A stretch of DNA of 39,381 nt from an uncultured Bacteroidales bacterium (GTDB taxonomy: Bacteria > Bacteroidota > Bacteroidia > Bacteroidales > Paludibacteraceae): the NCBI GenBank assembly GCA_900316005.1, contig ONBH01000026.1, positions 1 through 39,381 of the forward strand, given 5' to 3'. Below, one piece after another: positions 32,237 to 39,381 of the stretch. Position numbers and translations under genes: made by a program. Every line of letters begins with the position of its first letter. Positions within the stretch are counted from its first letter, which is position 1. Under the pieces are notes generated by a model that saw only the letters and a list, made by a program, of their open reading frames with translations, did no database searches and had not been told where the DNA came from.

Positions 32237-33388
32237 CTACTCAAAGGCTCCCATCTGCAGCATCGAGACCTCCTTGGGTGTCAGGAAGCGATACTTACCG
32301 CGGGGCACATTCTTCTTGGTCAGACCGGCGAAGCTCACGCGGTCCAGCTGCATGACCTTGTAGCCGACCTTCTCGAAGATACGGCGTACGACACGGTTCT
32401 GCCCGGAGTGAATCTCCAGTCCGATATGCTTGCGGTCCTCCTTGGGGAACTCAAGTGCATCGGGAACGATACGTTCGTCGTCGAGGGTGACACCATCGCG
32501 TATGATTTGCTCATCGTCTTCCTCCAGTTCGCGGTCCAGGGTCACGGCGTAGATCTTCTTCTTGCCGAACTTGGGATGTGTCAGTTTGGCAGCCAGGTCG
32601 CCATCGTTGGTCAGCAGCAATACACCCGTGGTGTTCCTATCCAGTCGTCCGACGGGATAGATACGCTCCGCGCACGCGTTACGCACGATATCTAATACGG
32701 TATGACGCTCCTCGGGGTCATCCGTGGTGGTAACGGTATTCTTGGGTTTATTGAGCAGGATATAGACCTTACGTTCGCGGCGAACGGGCTGGTCGTGGAA
32801 CATGATCTTATCGGTAGGCAGTACCTTGGCGCCGAGGCTCGAAACGACCTCTCCGTTGACGGTAATGACACCCGCCTGGATGAAATCATCAGCTTCGCGA
32901 CGGCTGCATATACCGGCATTAGCCAGATATTTATTCAGACGAATAGGCTTGGTGGGGTCTTCGTACTTCTGCTGGTACTCGTAACGTTTCTTCTTGGAAT
33001 AGACGCCATCGTTGCGTTGTGGACGCGGGCGGTTAAAGGAGGGGCGTTCCTGACGGCCGTCCATCGAACGCTCTTGGCGGTCCGGACGGTTTTGTCGGTC
33101 CTGACGGAAGCCCGTGGGTCTATCTTGGCGGAAGCCCATAGGACGGTCTGTACGCTCCTGACGGTCCGGACGGAAGCCCATAGGACGGTTGACGCGTTCG
33201 CCTCCTTCCACAGGACGCTGAAAACGCTGACGGGGACGGTGTTGGCCATTATCGGCATGAACACCGGGTGTGAAACGCGGACGGACGCTGGCGCCGTCTG
33301 CACTCATTCGTGCGTCGTTGTACTCCCTCGGACTCTCGCCCTGACGGAAGCCCTCCCGACGCTGGGAGGATCTGTTTCTGTCGAACAT
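32237..33388 (-). CDS. RsuA/RluB-family rRNA pseudouridine synthase with Arg-rich N-terminal extension
   Basis: 383 aa. Residues 1-130 are a low-complexity Arg/Gln/Asp/Pro tract with repeats such as GFRQDRP and RQERP. The S4 RNA-binding domain is at about 148-205 (IRLNKYLANAGICSRREADD). The catalytic motif PVGRLDRNTTGVLLLTND has Asp250. It isomerises a uridine in 16S or 23S rRNA. Extensions of this kind are seen in Bacteroidetes homologues and probably bind RNA. It lies downstream of a terminator that follows rpmF. Confidence 0.9.
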   Translation of the reverse strand: MFDRNRSSQRREGFRQGESPREYNDARMSADGASVRPRFTPGVHADNGQHRPRQRFQRPVEGGERVNRPMGFRPDRQERTDRPMGFRQDRPTGFRQDRQNRPDRQERSMDGRQERPSFNRPRPQRNDGVYSKKKRYEYQQKYEDPTKPIRLNKYLANAGICSRREADDFIQAGVITVNGEVVSSLGAKVLPTDKIMFHDQPVRRERKVYILLNKPKNTVTTTDDPEERHTVLDIVRNACAERIYPVGRLDRNTTGVLLLTNDGDLAAKLTHPKFGKKKIYAVTLDRELEEDDEQIIRDGVTLDDERIVPDALEFPKEDRKHIGLEIHSGQNRVVRRIFEKVGYKVMQLDRVSFAGLTKKNVPRGKYRFLTPKEVSMLQMGAFE

Positions 33389-33417
33389 ACTAATTATTAC
33401 TTATTGGTTTTAGGTTA

Positions 33418-33465
33418 CTAAAACTAACATAGGGCTCTAAGCTATTGCCCGGAGCCTACGTTAGT
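33418..33465 (-). terminator. Terminator after rpmF
   Basis: ACTAACATAGGGCTC (33423-33437) pairs with GAGCCTACGTTAGT (33452-33465). On the minus strand TTTAGT follows. Separates the yceD-rpmF operon from the pseudouridine synthase gene. Confidence 0.7.
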
Positions 33466-33491
33466 TTGTCATTCTTACGCATCGATTCTGA

Positions 33492-33677
33492 TTAAGCCTC
33501 AGCGGCCTTCTCGATGGCAAGTTTACCACGATAATAGCCGCAGCTGGGGCAAACAGTGTGGTAAATGTAGTGGGCTCCGCAATTGGGGCAAATAGCCAGG
33601 GCGGGCATTTTAGCCACGTCATGGGTACGACGTTTCGCTTGTCTGGTGTGCGATTGTCTACGTTTAGGATGTGCCAT
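33492..33677 (-). CDS. rpmF: 50S ribosomal protein L32
   Basis: 61 aa. MAHPKRRQSHTRQAKRRTHD is the standard L32 start, and CPNCGAHYIYHTVCPSCGYY is its zinc ribbon with four Cys. It follows yceD, the usual yceD-rpmF pair. The plsX/fabH genes that often follow are absent here. Confidence 0.96.
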   Translation of the reverse strand: MAHPKRRQSHTRQAKRRTHDVAKMPALAICPNCGAHYIYHTVCPSCGYYRGKLAIEKAAEA

Positions 33678-33714
33678 AGTTATTTACAAATTTTACAATT
33701 TACAATTTTTCTAT

Positions 33715-34170
33715 TTATCTTTCGTCTTCGGGTTCTTCCGTGGTACTGCTGCAAAGGTGTTGTTGGAGAAGCGCAACCATCTCAGGGTCGCAAGCACCTT
33801 CGGGGTGACGGAGCACCAACGGCAGATTTATTGCAATCAATTCATACGCCAGCCAGGGCAGGTCGGCATGCCGGTCGTCCATGGCGAGGCTGTCTTCGTC
33901 TGCGCTGTCCATATGGTCGGTAACGCTTACCTTATAGTCCATAGGCTGCAGACAACGGTCGCATACCACCTGCACGGTACCGCTAACCTGCATATCCAGC
34001 GCATAGCCTGATTTGCGTACCTCCAACACGGCGTGTACACGGGCTTCGCCGCCCAGAACCTCGGACTTCTCCAAGTCCTTGAACCACGCGTCATCCAACA
34101 CAAAGTCATACTCGTGCTGCCCCAATTCCAATTGGTCCAAATCGATGATATGTGGTGCCTTGTTGGTCAT
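33715..34170 (-). CDS. yceD: DUF177/YceD family protein
   Basis: 151 aa from the ATG at 34170. The further upstream in-frame TTG lies inside the promoter -7 box and cannot be the start. C-D-R-C-L-Q-P is the conserved Cys pair of DUF177 (VVCDRCLQPMDYKV), and the C-terminus has DLPWLAYELIAINLP..HPEG. The family is linked to 23S rRNA processing and is encoded with rpmF. Acidic C-terminal tail. Confidence 0.88.
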   Translation of the reverse strand: MTNKAPHIIDLDQLELGQHEYDFVLDDAWFKDLEKSEVLGGEARVHAVLEVRKSGYALDMQVSGTVQVVCDRCLQPMDYKVSVTDHMDSADEDSLAMDDRHADLPWLAYELIAINLPLVLRHPEGACDPEMVALLQQHLCSSTTEEPEDER

Positions 34171-34188
34171 GTCTCGCAAAAAAGCCTG

Positions 34189-34220
34189 CAAAATTACTGC
34201 TTTTTTTTGATATACGCAAA
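34189..34220 (-). promoter_or_regulatory. Promoter of yceD-rpmF
   Basis: Minus strand TTTG (34217-34220), 20 bp, TAATTTTG (34189-34196), about 20 nt before the ATG. It decides the yceD start. Confidence 0.7.
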
Positions 34221-34237
34221 TTTTTCTTTATTTTTTT

Positions 34238-34987
34238 CTAAAATTGGTTCGTTATTCTGCCACTCCAGGTCCATTTTTCGCTTCCGGCGGTGTTTTCAAG
34301 TATGATTTTGGCTACGCCGGGCAGGGTCACATAGAGGGTCACCACATGCACGTCATCGATGGTTCTGTAGCGCAGAATCATCTCGCCTTTATGCTCGCTC
34401 ATGGAGATGACATCCTCCCATTTCAGGGTCATGTAACGCTGCTGCGAGCCCCACGACACATGGGCCGACTGGTTCGTGATGCAGAACGTCGCTACGCCAG
34501 TCACGCCGGAGTAGTCCTGACTGCCGCTCGTACCGCCGCCGGTCATCCGGAAGTCCGAACCTGCCGACTGGTGGTTGATATCGTCAATCTCGACATGTAT
34601 CGTCACGGTGTCCGGAAACTCATAGACCGTTTTACCCTGCCCTATCCAGTTCAGGATGCCGCCGTCCAGTTCCACGACCTTGTAGCCCAGCGAGTCGAGC
34701 TTCTGTGCGGCTACCTTGCTGCGATGCCCCTTACGGCAATAGACAGCCAGGGTCTTTTTCTTATTGATCTTCTTGGCTTCCTTCACGAAGTTCTTGCTCT
34801 TCACATCCATCAGCGTAGCGCCCGGGATATGCGCGTGGACGAACTCATCGGGACGACGGGTATCAATGAGCACCACGTTCTTCTGCTTCAGCAGCGCTTC
34901 AAACTCATCCGCAGAAACCGTCTCGTTCTCGGCCCTCAGGCCCACCGTGGCGACCAGCGCCACCAATGCAATCAATAAGCGTTTCAT
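34238..34987 (-). CDS. Exported rhodanese-domain protein
   Basis: 249 aa from the ATG at 34987. Signal peptide MKRLLIALVALVATVGLRAE. A rhodanese domain is at about 25-115 with active-site loop YCRKGHRS (nucleophilic Cys). LIDTRRPDEFVHAHIPGA and LDGGILNWIGQG are typical landmarks. The remaining ~130 residues form an extra beta-rich domain I do not recognise. Likely periplasmic sulfur transfer or phosphatase-like function. Confidence 0.85.
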   Translation of the reverse strand: MKRLLIALVALVATVGLRAENETVSADEFEALLKQKNVVLIDTRRPDEFVHAHIPGATLMDVKSKNFVKEAKKINKKKTLAVYCRKGHRSKVAAQKLDSLGYKVVELDGGILNWIGQGKTVYEFPDTVTIHVEIDDINHQSAGSDFRMTGGGTSGSQDYSGVTGVATFCITNQSAHVSWGSQQRYMTLKWEDVISMSEHKGEMILRYRTIDDVHVVTLYVTLPGVAKIILENTAGSEKWTWSGRITNQF

Positions 34988-35006
34988 AACTATCAATTAT
35001 AAACTG

Positions 35007-36053
35007 TCAACAGCTTTCGAACTGGCGTAGGAATCGCACGTCGTTCTCGGAGAACAGGCGCAGGTCCTTAACGCGGTATTTGAGGTTAGCGATACGCTCC
35101 ACACCCATACCGAAGGCATAGCCGGTATAGACCTTCGAGTCGATGCCGCAGCTCTCCAGCACGTTCGGGTCCACCATGCCGCAACCCAAGATCTCCACCC
35201 AACCGGTGTTCTTGCAGAACGCGCAGCCCTTACCGCCGCATATGTTACAGCTGATATCCATCTCGGCGCTCGGCTCCGTAAAGGGGAAATACGAGGGACG
35301 CAGACGGATCTGCGTGTCGCCGCCGAACATCTCCTTGGCAAAGTACAGCAGCACTTCCCTGAGGTCGGCAAAGCTGACGTTCTTGTCGATATAGAGTCCC
35401 TCCACCTGGTGGAAGAAACAATGTGCGCGGGCGGAAACGGCTTCGTTGCGATAGACGCGCCCCGGGCAGAGCACGCGGATAGGCGGCTGCTGCGAGGTCA
35501 TCACGCGCGTCTGCACGCTCGATGTGTGCGTGCGTAATAATATATCGTCAGGCGACTGGATGCCCTCCTGCTTCTCGATAAAGAAGGTGTCCTGCATGTC
35601 GCGTGCGGGGTGTTCGGGCGCAAAGTTGAGCATGCCGAACACGTGGCGGTCGTCCTCTACCTCGGGTCCGTCGGCTACGGTAAAGCCGATGCGGGAGAAG
35701 ATGTCGATAATCTCTTCGCGTACCAGGCTCAGGGGGTGACGTGTTCCCAGCTCGATGGAATCCGGCGTGCGTGTGAGGTCGAGGTGTTCTGCTGCTGTGT
35801 CGGCCTGGGCGTTTATCTGCTCTTTGAGTTCGTTAAAGCGGGTTTCGATGCTCTGACGCACCTGATTAACGATAGCTCCCCATTGGGCTTTTTCTTCCTT
35901 CTGCAGGGACTTGAACTCATCCATGAGTGCTCCTACTTCACCTTTCTTAGACAGCAATTTGAGGCGTAGTTCTTCCAGTTCCTTGCTGTTATTGGCCTTC
36001 ATGCCTTCCACTTGCGCTTGTAGCGCACTAATTCTCTCTTTTATCGATGCCAT
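35007..36053 (-). CDS. pheS: Phenylalanine--tRNA ligase alpha subunit
   Basis: 348 aa from the ATG at 36053. Upstream in-frame codons run into the promoter (36080-36111). N-terminal coiled coil that binds tRNA (EELRLKLLSKKGEVGALMDE), then class II synthetase motifs: motif 2 (GRVYRNEAVSARAHCFFHQV) and motif 3 (GFGMGVER-type, here YAFGMGVERIANLKY). A Cys-rich insert (CNICGGKGCAFCKNTGW) is common in Bacteroidetes PheS. pheT is not adjacent. Confidence 0.95.
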   Translation of the reverse strand: MASIKERISALQAQVEGMKANNSKELEELRLKLLSKKGEVGALMDEFKSLQKEEKAQWGAIVNQVRQSIETRFNELKEQINAQADTAAEHLDLTRTPDSIELGTRHPLSLVREEIIDIFSRIGFTVADGPEVEDDRHVFGMLNFAPEHPARDMQDTFFIEKQEGIQSPDDILLRTHTSSVQTRVMTSQQPPIRVLCPGRVYRNEAVSARAHCFFHQVEGLYIDKNVSFADLREVLLYFAKEMFGGDTQIRLRPSYFPFTEPSAEMDISCNICGGKGCAFCKNTGWVEILGCGMVDPNVLESCGIDSKVYTGYAFGMGVERIANLKYRVKDLRLFSENDVRFLRQFESC

Positions 36054-36079
36054 TTTTATGCAAACTATAAATTTGGCTG

Positions 36080-36111
36080 CAAATTTACAACAAAAATTGC
36101 ACATACGCAAA
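36080..36111 (-). promoter_or_regulatory. Promoter of pheS
   Basis: Minus strand TTTG (36108-36111), 20 bp, TAAATTTG (36080-36087), 27 bp before the ATG. It resembles the queF promoter, including the GCGTATGTGCAATTTTTGT stretch. Confidence 0.75.
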
Positions 36112-36232
36112 TTTTTTTAATGAATAATGAATAATTAATAATGAATATCTGTATTTTTTGCAAAAAGGTTCCGGAAATGCATTGGTTTGATATACACAGA
36201 GAGACGGCAAGGATGCCGTCTCTACAGGGGTG

Positions 36233-36433
36233 CTACAACTTCTTGGAGGCGTCGTAGGTCTCTATCGTTTTCGTCTGGATGACGATGGAGGTGTCGCCGC
36301 GTTGCATGTACTGGCTCTGCGTGGTGATGGTGCGTGTCACGTTGCAGGATGTCAGTCCCAACGCTATCGCCAGGCAGGTCAGCAGGGCTGTCACAGCCGT
36401 GGCTGCGATTTTGTAGATTTGCTGCTTTGTCAT
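36233..36433 (-). CDS. Small lipoprotein of unknown function
   Basis: 66 aa from the ATG at 36433. A positively charged start, hydrophobic core (IAATAVTALLTCLAIALG) and lipobox LTSC predict signal peptidase II cleavage. The mature part is about 37 residues, Thr/Gln-rich (RTITTQSQYMQRGDTSIVIQ). No family recognised. Found between pheS and a TGTACGA repeat region. Confidence 0.65.
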   Translation of the reverse strand: MTKQQIYKIAATAVTALLTCLAIALGLTSCNVTRTITTQSQYMQRGDTSIVIQTKTIETYDASKKL

Positions 36434-36439
36434 GATGAT

Positions 36440-36600
36440 AATTGACAATTGATAGTTGATAGTTGATAGTTAATGTACGATGTACGATGTACGATGTACG
36501 ATTGATGTACGATTGGGTTTATGTACGATGTACGCGACCTTTCGTCCTTTTACTCCTTTGTACATCCTTCGTACATCGTACATTTGTCCTTCGTACATTA
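36440..36600. repeat. TGTACGA / TAGTTGA short tandem repeats
   Basis: TTGATAG repeats followed by at least five ATGTACG units in direct order, then inverted TCGTACAT units near 36567-36597. The two orientations can form a long hairpin with the GACCTTTCGTCC part in the loop. No gene. Confidence 0.7.
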
Positions 36601-36607
36601 GCGCAGC

Positions 36608-36994
36608 TTAGTGCTGCCCGTCGTACGCCGCCATTTCCAGGCTCCACAGATAGCTCCGAAGCGATTGCTTACCGCCGGCGGTGTCTTTCTGGGCACGATA
36701 GGCGGCTTGGTCGGCTGCCATCTTCGCGGGGTCCTTCTTACGGGCTGCTACGGCAGCTGCGATAGCTGCAAAACGCTGGCGTTGCTGGATCTCCGAGGCC
36801 TTGACAGGCGTGGAACGCTTGAAAGCGTCGGCGTTGTGGACGTACAGACGTTGGCAGTTGGGGTTGGTGGTTTCTGCGGTACGGTGGGTCGCGATGAGGT
36901 AGTTACCGTGGTTGTGACCGTTCTTACGTACGGGTTTCTTCAATGCGCCGGAGATAGTTTCGATACCGGCGGCTCCTACTATAGTTTTTGCCAT
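36608..36994 (-). CDS. Conserved Bacteroidales small protein of unknown function
   Basis: 128 aa. MAKTIVGAAGIETISGALKK, then HNHGNYLIATHRTAETTNPN, an Ala/Lys-rich helix (AAIAAAVAARKKDPAKMAAD) and a QSLRSYLWSLEM end. It looks like a folded, basic cytosolic protein. I have an impression of similar Bacteroidales proteins but no function. The leader contains repeat copy 3 immediately before the start codon, and the promoter is about 300 bp upstream (37291-37322), an unusually long structured 5' region. Confidence 0.7.
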   Translation of the reverse strand: MAKTIVGAAGIETISGALKKPVRKNGHNHGNYLIATHRTAETTNPNCQRLYVHNADAFKRSTPVKASEIQQRQRFAAIAAAVAARKKDPAKMAADQAAYRAQKDTAGGKQSLRSYLWSLEMAAYDGQH

Positions 36995-36999
36995 TTCGT

Positions 37000-37116
37000 G
37001 TTCGGCAATCTCGCGTTCGTCTCCGAGGTCGCAAAGGTCAAAACCGCTCCGCTTATTTGACGGGCGACTCGGGCCTCCGCTCTCCCCACCACGGCATAGC
37101 CGTGTCGGGGACCCCG
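37000..37116. repeat. Structured repeat family, copy 3
   Basis: GTTCGGCAA opening 6 bp upstream of the start codon at 36994, then GAGGTCGC, GGGCGACT and GCCTCCGCTCTCCCC, and a palindrome (37084-37110) with CCCC/GGGG ends around CACGGC/GCCGTG. ACCCCG follows. Same layout as copies at 583 and 691 but with a different palindrome. Confidence 0.6.
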
Positions 37117-37130
37117 GATTTTTCGCAAGT

Positions 37131-37178
37131 TGCCTCTGCTTTCTCCCCCGATTGAGGGGCTTGAGGGGAAAGTAGAGG
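37131..37178. repeat. Long imperfect hairpin
   Basis: GCCTCTGCTTTCTCCCC pairs with GGGGAAAGTAGAGGC across a GATTGAGGGGCTTGA loop. It lies in the same presumed leader as copy 3. Confidence 0.5.
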
Positions 37179-37290
37179 CCCTCTATGCCGAGTGAGAGGG
37201 GTTAAGGTTAGGTTAATAGTTCGTTACGGATTTCTTCAAGCTTTCTTCGACCTTTTATCGGACTTTTATCGAGCTTTTTCAAATCCGGTG

Positions 37291-37322
37291 CAAAGGTACT
37301 GCTTTTTTTTGACATACGCAAT
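37291..37322 (-). promoter_or_regulatory. Promoter upstream of the conserved small protein
   Basis: Minus strand ATTG-like -33 site near 37319-37322, about 20 bp, and TACCTTTG (37291-37298). The leader to the start codon at 36994 is about 290 nt and holds the hairpin and repeat copy 3. Confidence 0.55.
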
Positions 37323-37325
37323 ACT

Positions 37326-37384
37326 TTGTCCCCCAGGTTGTGCTATTTGTCCCCCAAGTTGTGCTATTTGTCCCCTAAGTTGTG
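37326..37384. repeat. 21-bp tandem repeat, three units
   Basis: Units of TTTGTCCCCCAAGTTGTGCT plus A, with single-base variation, are repeated three times. No gene. Confidence 0.7.
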
Positions 37385-37445
37385 AGGAAGTCCCGAAAGG
37401 AGAACAACTACCTACTCTCCTGTATCCTATCACATAATCATGATT

Positions 37446-37760
37446 CCATACATTTTACTTTTTACCCTATTCTAATCTTACTCTCTACTCTTAATCTAAT
37501 AAAAAAGGTAAAAAGTAAAAAGTATCGAATTAGAATTGTATATCGCGCAGGCATACGTACGCGTGTAGGGACTATTGAAAACAGAAATCCCATACATTTT
37601 ACTTTTTACCCTATTCTAATCTTACTCTCTACTCTTAATCTAATAAAAAAGGTAAAAAGTAAAAAGTATCGAATTTGAATTATACATCGCGCAGGCATAC
37701 GTACGCGTATAGGGACTATTGAAAACAGAAATCCCATACATTTTACTTTTTACCCTTTTT
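37446..37760. repeat. 144-bp tandem repeat (about 2.2 units) with internal inverted repeat
   Basis: The same unit begins at 37447, 37591 and 37735 (exact 144-bp spacing). Only a few bases differ between units one and two. Each full unit holds TTTTACTTTTTACC and its complement GGTAAAAAGTAAAA about 40 bp apart, plus a GCATACGTACGCGT block. No gene is credible here. Confidence 0.85.
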
Positions 37761-37804
37761 CTCGGGACAAAAGAAAAATTAATTGAAAGAATGTTAGCGA
37801 ATAA

Positions 37805-37836
37805 TTTGCATATGTCAAAAATTTGTTGTATCTTTG
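37805..37836 (+). promoter_or_regulatory. Promoter of the restriction-modification genes
   Basis: TTTG (37805-37808), 20 bp, TATCTTTG (37829-37836). Transcription should begin near 37842. Confidence 0.75.
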
Positions 37837-37837
37837 C

Positions 37838-37877
37838 ACTCGATTTCGTCATTTATAATTAACTCGATTTCGTCATT
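37838..37877 (+). promoter_or_regulatory. Twin 16-bp direct repeats in the R-M leader, possible operator
   Basis: ACTCGATTTCGTCATT at 37838-37853 and again at 37862-37877 (24-bp spacing), just after the promoter and about 26 bp before the first start codon. Spacing near two helix turns suits a dimeric regulator. The regulator is unknown. Confidence 0.5.
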
Positions 37878-37902
37878 AGGTAATTATGGAGAATAAAATA
37901 CC

Positions 37903-38106
37903 ATGAAACTATCTGACCAGCAAATAGAACGACAAGATTTTGTGGATAATGCGACATTTCATTTCATCAATTCGCTTATCCCTAATGGTAAAGGTATTGA
38001 GTGGGACATCGATAGTATCTCACAAGTACGCGATAAAGTGTGGGATGTCATCAAACATCGGAATATCTGTACCGAACAGGAGTTTTATCCTTTTATCAAA
38101 GAATAA
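37903..38106 (+). CDS. Small ORF preceding the type IIG restriction gene
   Basis: 67 aa: starts MKLSDQQIERQDFVDNATF, continues HFINSLIPNGKGIEWDIDSI and ends EQEFYPFIKE. It resembles short acidic proteins encoded ahead of DNA methylases in Bacteroidetes, but I cannot name a domain. It is separated by 9 bp from the large gene and shares its promoter. It may act as a controller or as an accessory subunit. Confidence 0.65.
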   Translation: MKLSDQQIERQDFVDNATFHFINSLIPNGKGIEWDIDSISQVRDKVWDVIKHRNICTEQEFYPFIKE

Positions 38107-38115
38107 TTAAAGGCC

Positions 38116-39381
38116 ATGAAAGCATTAGAACAACAAAAGGCGGCAGCCAAGTTTGCGGAGTTTTGGCAAGGAAAAGGCTACGAGAAAGGCGAGAGCCAGA
38201 CCTATTGGTTGACCCTATTGAATCAGGTGTTCGGTATTGAACACCCGGAACAGTTCATTCTATTTGAGCAACAGGTGCAATTGGATCACACTTCTTTTGT
38301 GGACGCGCGTATCCTGGAGACCAAAGTGATGATAGAGCAGAAATCGTTGGGTAAGAACCTCGGCGAAGGTATCAAGCAGTCTGATGGTTCGCTCCTCAAT
38401 CCCTTCCAGCAAGCCAAACGCTATGCCGATTCGTTGCCTAACAGCCAGCGTCCGCGATGGATTGTGACCTGCAATTTTGCGGAATGGTGGGTCTATGACT
38501 TGGAGCATCCGAATGATGAACCACAGAAGATACAGCTCGCTAATTTAGAGAAGGAGTACGACCGCTTGCGCTTCCTTGTCGATCAAGGTAACGAACATAT
38601 CAAACAAGAGGAGAAGGTCTCGAAGGATGCAGGAAAACTCGTCGCTCAAATCTACGATGCCCTCTTGCAACAATACCTCGAACCCAATGCGCCGGAGACG
38701 CTCCGGAGCCTCAATATCTTGTGTGTGCGGTTGGTGTTCTGTCTATATGCGGAGGATGCGCATTTGTTTGGTTCGAAAACGGCTTTCCATGATTATTTGG
38801 CGCAATATCCGGCTAAGGACATGCGTCGTGCTTTGATAGATCTGTTTGAGGTGCTGGACACTCCGACAGAGGCGCGTGACCCGTATATGGATGAGGCACT
38901 CAAGAAATTCCCCTATGTGAACGGAGGATTGTTCAGTCATGACGCGCGGCTTATCATTCCGCAGTTTACCGAGGAACTCAAAGAACTGATTTTGGCGAAG
39001 GCATCGGATGATTTCGATTGGAATGATATTAGCCCGACTATTTTTGGTGCTATCTTCGAGAGTACCTTGAACCCCGACACGCGTCGGGTCATCGACCCGC
39101 TTTTCTTGGATGAATTGAAAGATGAGTTGGAGGCTATCAAGGCTATTCCGCAAGAGAAGCAGCAACGGCAGAAATTAGATGCTTTCCAAGACAAGATAGC
39201 GTCTCTTACTTTCTTTGATCCAGCTTGTGGTAGTGGTAATTTCTTGACGGAGAGTTATGTTAGTTTGCGTCGATTGGAGAACGAGGTTATTAAGTTGCGC
39301 AACAAAGGTCAGGCGGTTATTGGCGAATTTGCTGACCCTATTAAGGTGGATATTCATCAGTTCTACGGTATTGAGATTAAC
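38116..39381 (+). CDS. MmeI-like type IIG restriction-modification enzyme, N-terminal part
   Basis: 422 codons, running off the right edge. The N-terminal nuclease-like part (GYEKGESQTYWLTLLNQVFG, FVDARILETK, MIEQKSLGKNL) fits the MmeI family D-x(n)-E-x-K site with Asp63, Glu74 and Lys76. A helical linker follows (about 180-350). FFDPACGSGNFL (from residue 366) is SAM-binding motif I, and FYGIEIN at the edge is motif II. One polypeptide would both methylate and cut DNA, protecting against foreign DNA. The target recognition domain lies outside the window. Confidence 0.88.
   Translation, partial: MKALEQQKAAAKFAEFWQGKGYEKGESQTYWLTLLNQVFGIEHPEQFILFEQQVQLDHTSFVDARILETKVMIEQKSLGKNLGEGIKQSDGSLLNPFQQAKRYADSLPNSQRPRWIVTCNFAEWWVYDLEHPNDEPQKIQLANLEKEYDRLRFLVDQGNEHIKQEEKVSKDAGKLVAQIYDALLQQYLEPNAPETLRSLNILCVRLVFCLYAEDAHLFGSKTAFHDYLAQYPAKDMRRALIDLFEVLDTPTEARDPYMDEALKKFPYVNGGLFSHDARLIIPQFTEELKELILAKASDDFDWNDISPTIFGAIFESTLNPDTRRVIDPLFLDELKDELEAIKAIPQEKQQRQKLDAFQDKIASLTFFDPACGSGNFLTESYVSLRRLENEVIKLRNKGQAVIGEFADPIKVDIHQFYGIEIN

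Noticed and set aside
37446..37760. CRISPR array
   Set aside because: Units are 144-bp tandem copies without variable spacers, and no cas gene is present.

Overview
The window looks like a chromosome segment of an anaerobic Bacteroidales bacterium, possibly near Paludibacteraceae or another uncultured gut/rumen lineage. The family placement is inference. Promoters have the Bacteroidetes form (TTTG, about 20 bp, then TAnnTTTG). There is an InlB/Listeria-Bacteroides repeat surface protein with a type IX-like C-terminal tail, a BspA-type LRR protein, and Bacteroidetes-style rpmF, pheS, glmS and RsuA-family genes. No rRNA or tRNA gene was seen.

Layout: 1-1000 holds the C-terminal end of a DUF3987-type protein, a minus-strand terminator and two copies of a structured repeat. 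1008-6690 is a giant secreted repeat protein whose last ~50 codons are out of frame. 6711-10200 is a probable two-gene defence module: a CBS-CBS-HEPN protein and a patatin phospholipase with a ParB-like end. It sits behind a structured leader that ends in an intrinsic terminator. 10343-13831 is a compact minus-strand series of toxin-antitoxin-like pairs: GNAT plus small partner (twice), DUF4160/DUF2442, an orphan partner, and RelE/ParE plus antitoxin. It contains an exact 99-bp promoter duplication and an exact 70-bp repeat. 14088-16377 on the plus strand is the preQ0/queuosine set queF-queC-queD-queE. 16460-18550 is a BtuB-like TonB-dependent receptor.

18703-28147 (minus strand) is the most distinctive region. 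It is read in the order two-VOC-domain protein, alpha-oxoamine synthase, SDR reductase, HdrC-, HdrB- and HdrA-like proteins, a small 2[4Fe-4S] protein, a membrane HdrDE-like protein and cysteate synthase. Cysteate synthase, alpha-oxoamine synthase and SDR are the three enzyme types expected for capnine-type sulfonolipid synthesis (O-phosphoserine + sulfite to cysteate, acyl condensation, keto reduction). A five-gene heterodisulfide-reductase-like, quinone-linked electron-transfer module sits between them, mostly with overlapping stop and start codons. This suggests an electron-transfer step tied to sulfonolipid metabolism, possibly sulfite supply or lipid tailoring.

28151-36994 is mostly housekeeping: an LRR protein with a Lys/Ala tail, glmS, an SGNH esterase, an RsuA-family pseudouridine synthase with an Arg-rich N-terminus, rpmF-yceD, a rhodanese protein, pheS, a small lipoprotein and a conserved small protein. 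37000-37800 is repeat-rich non-coding DNA, including a 144-bp tandem repeat. From 37903 to the right edge lies an MmeI-like type IIG restriction-modification gene (partial) preceded by a small ORF.
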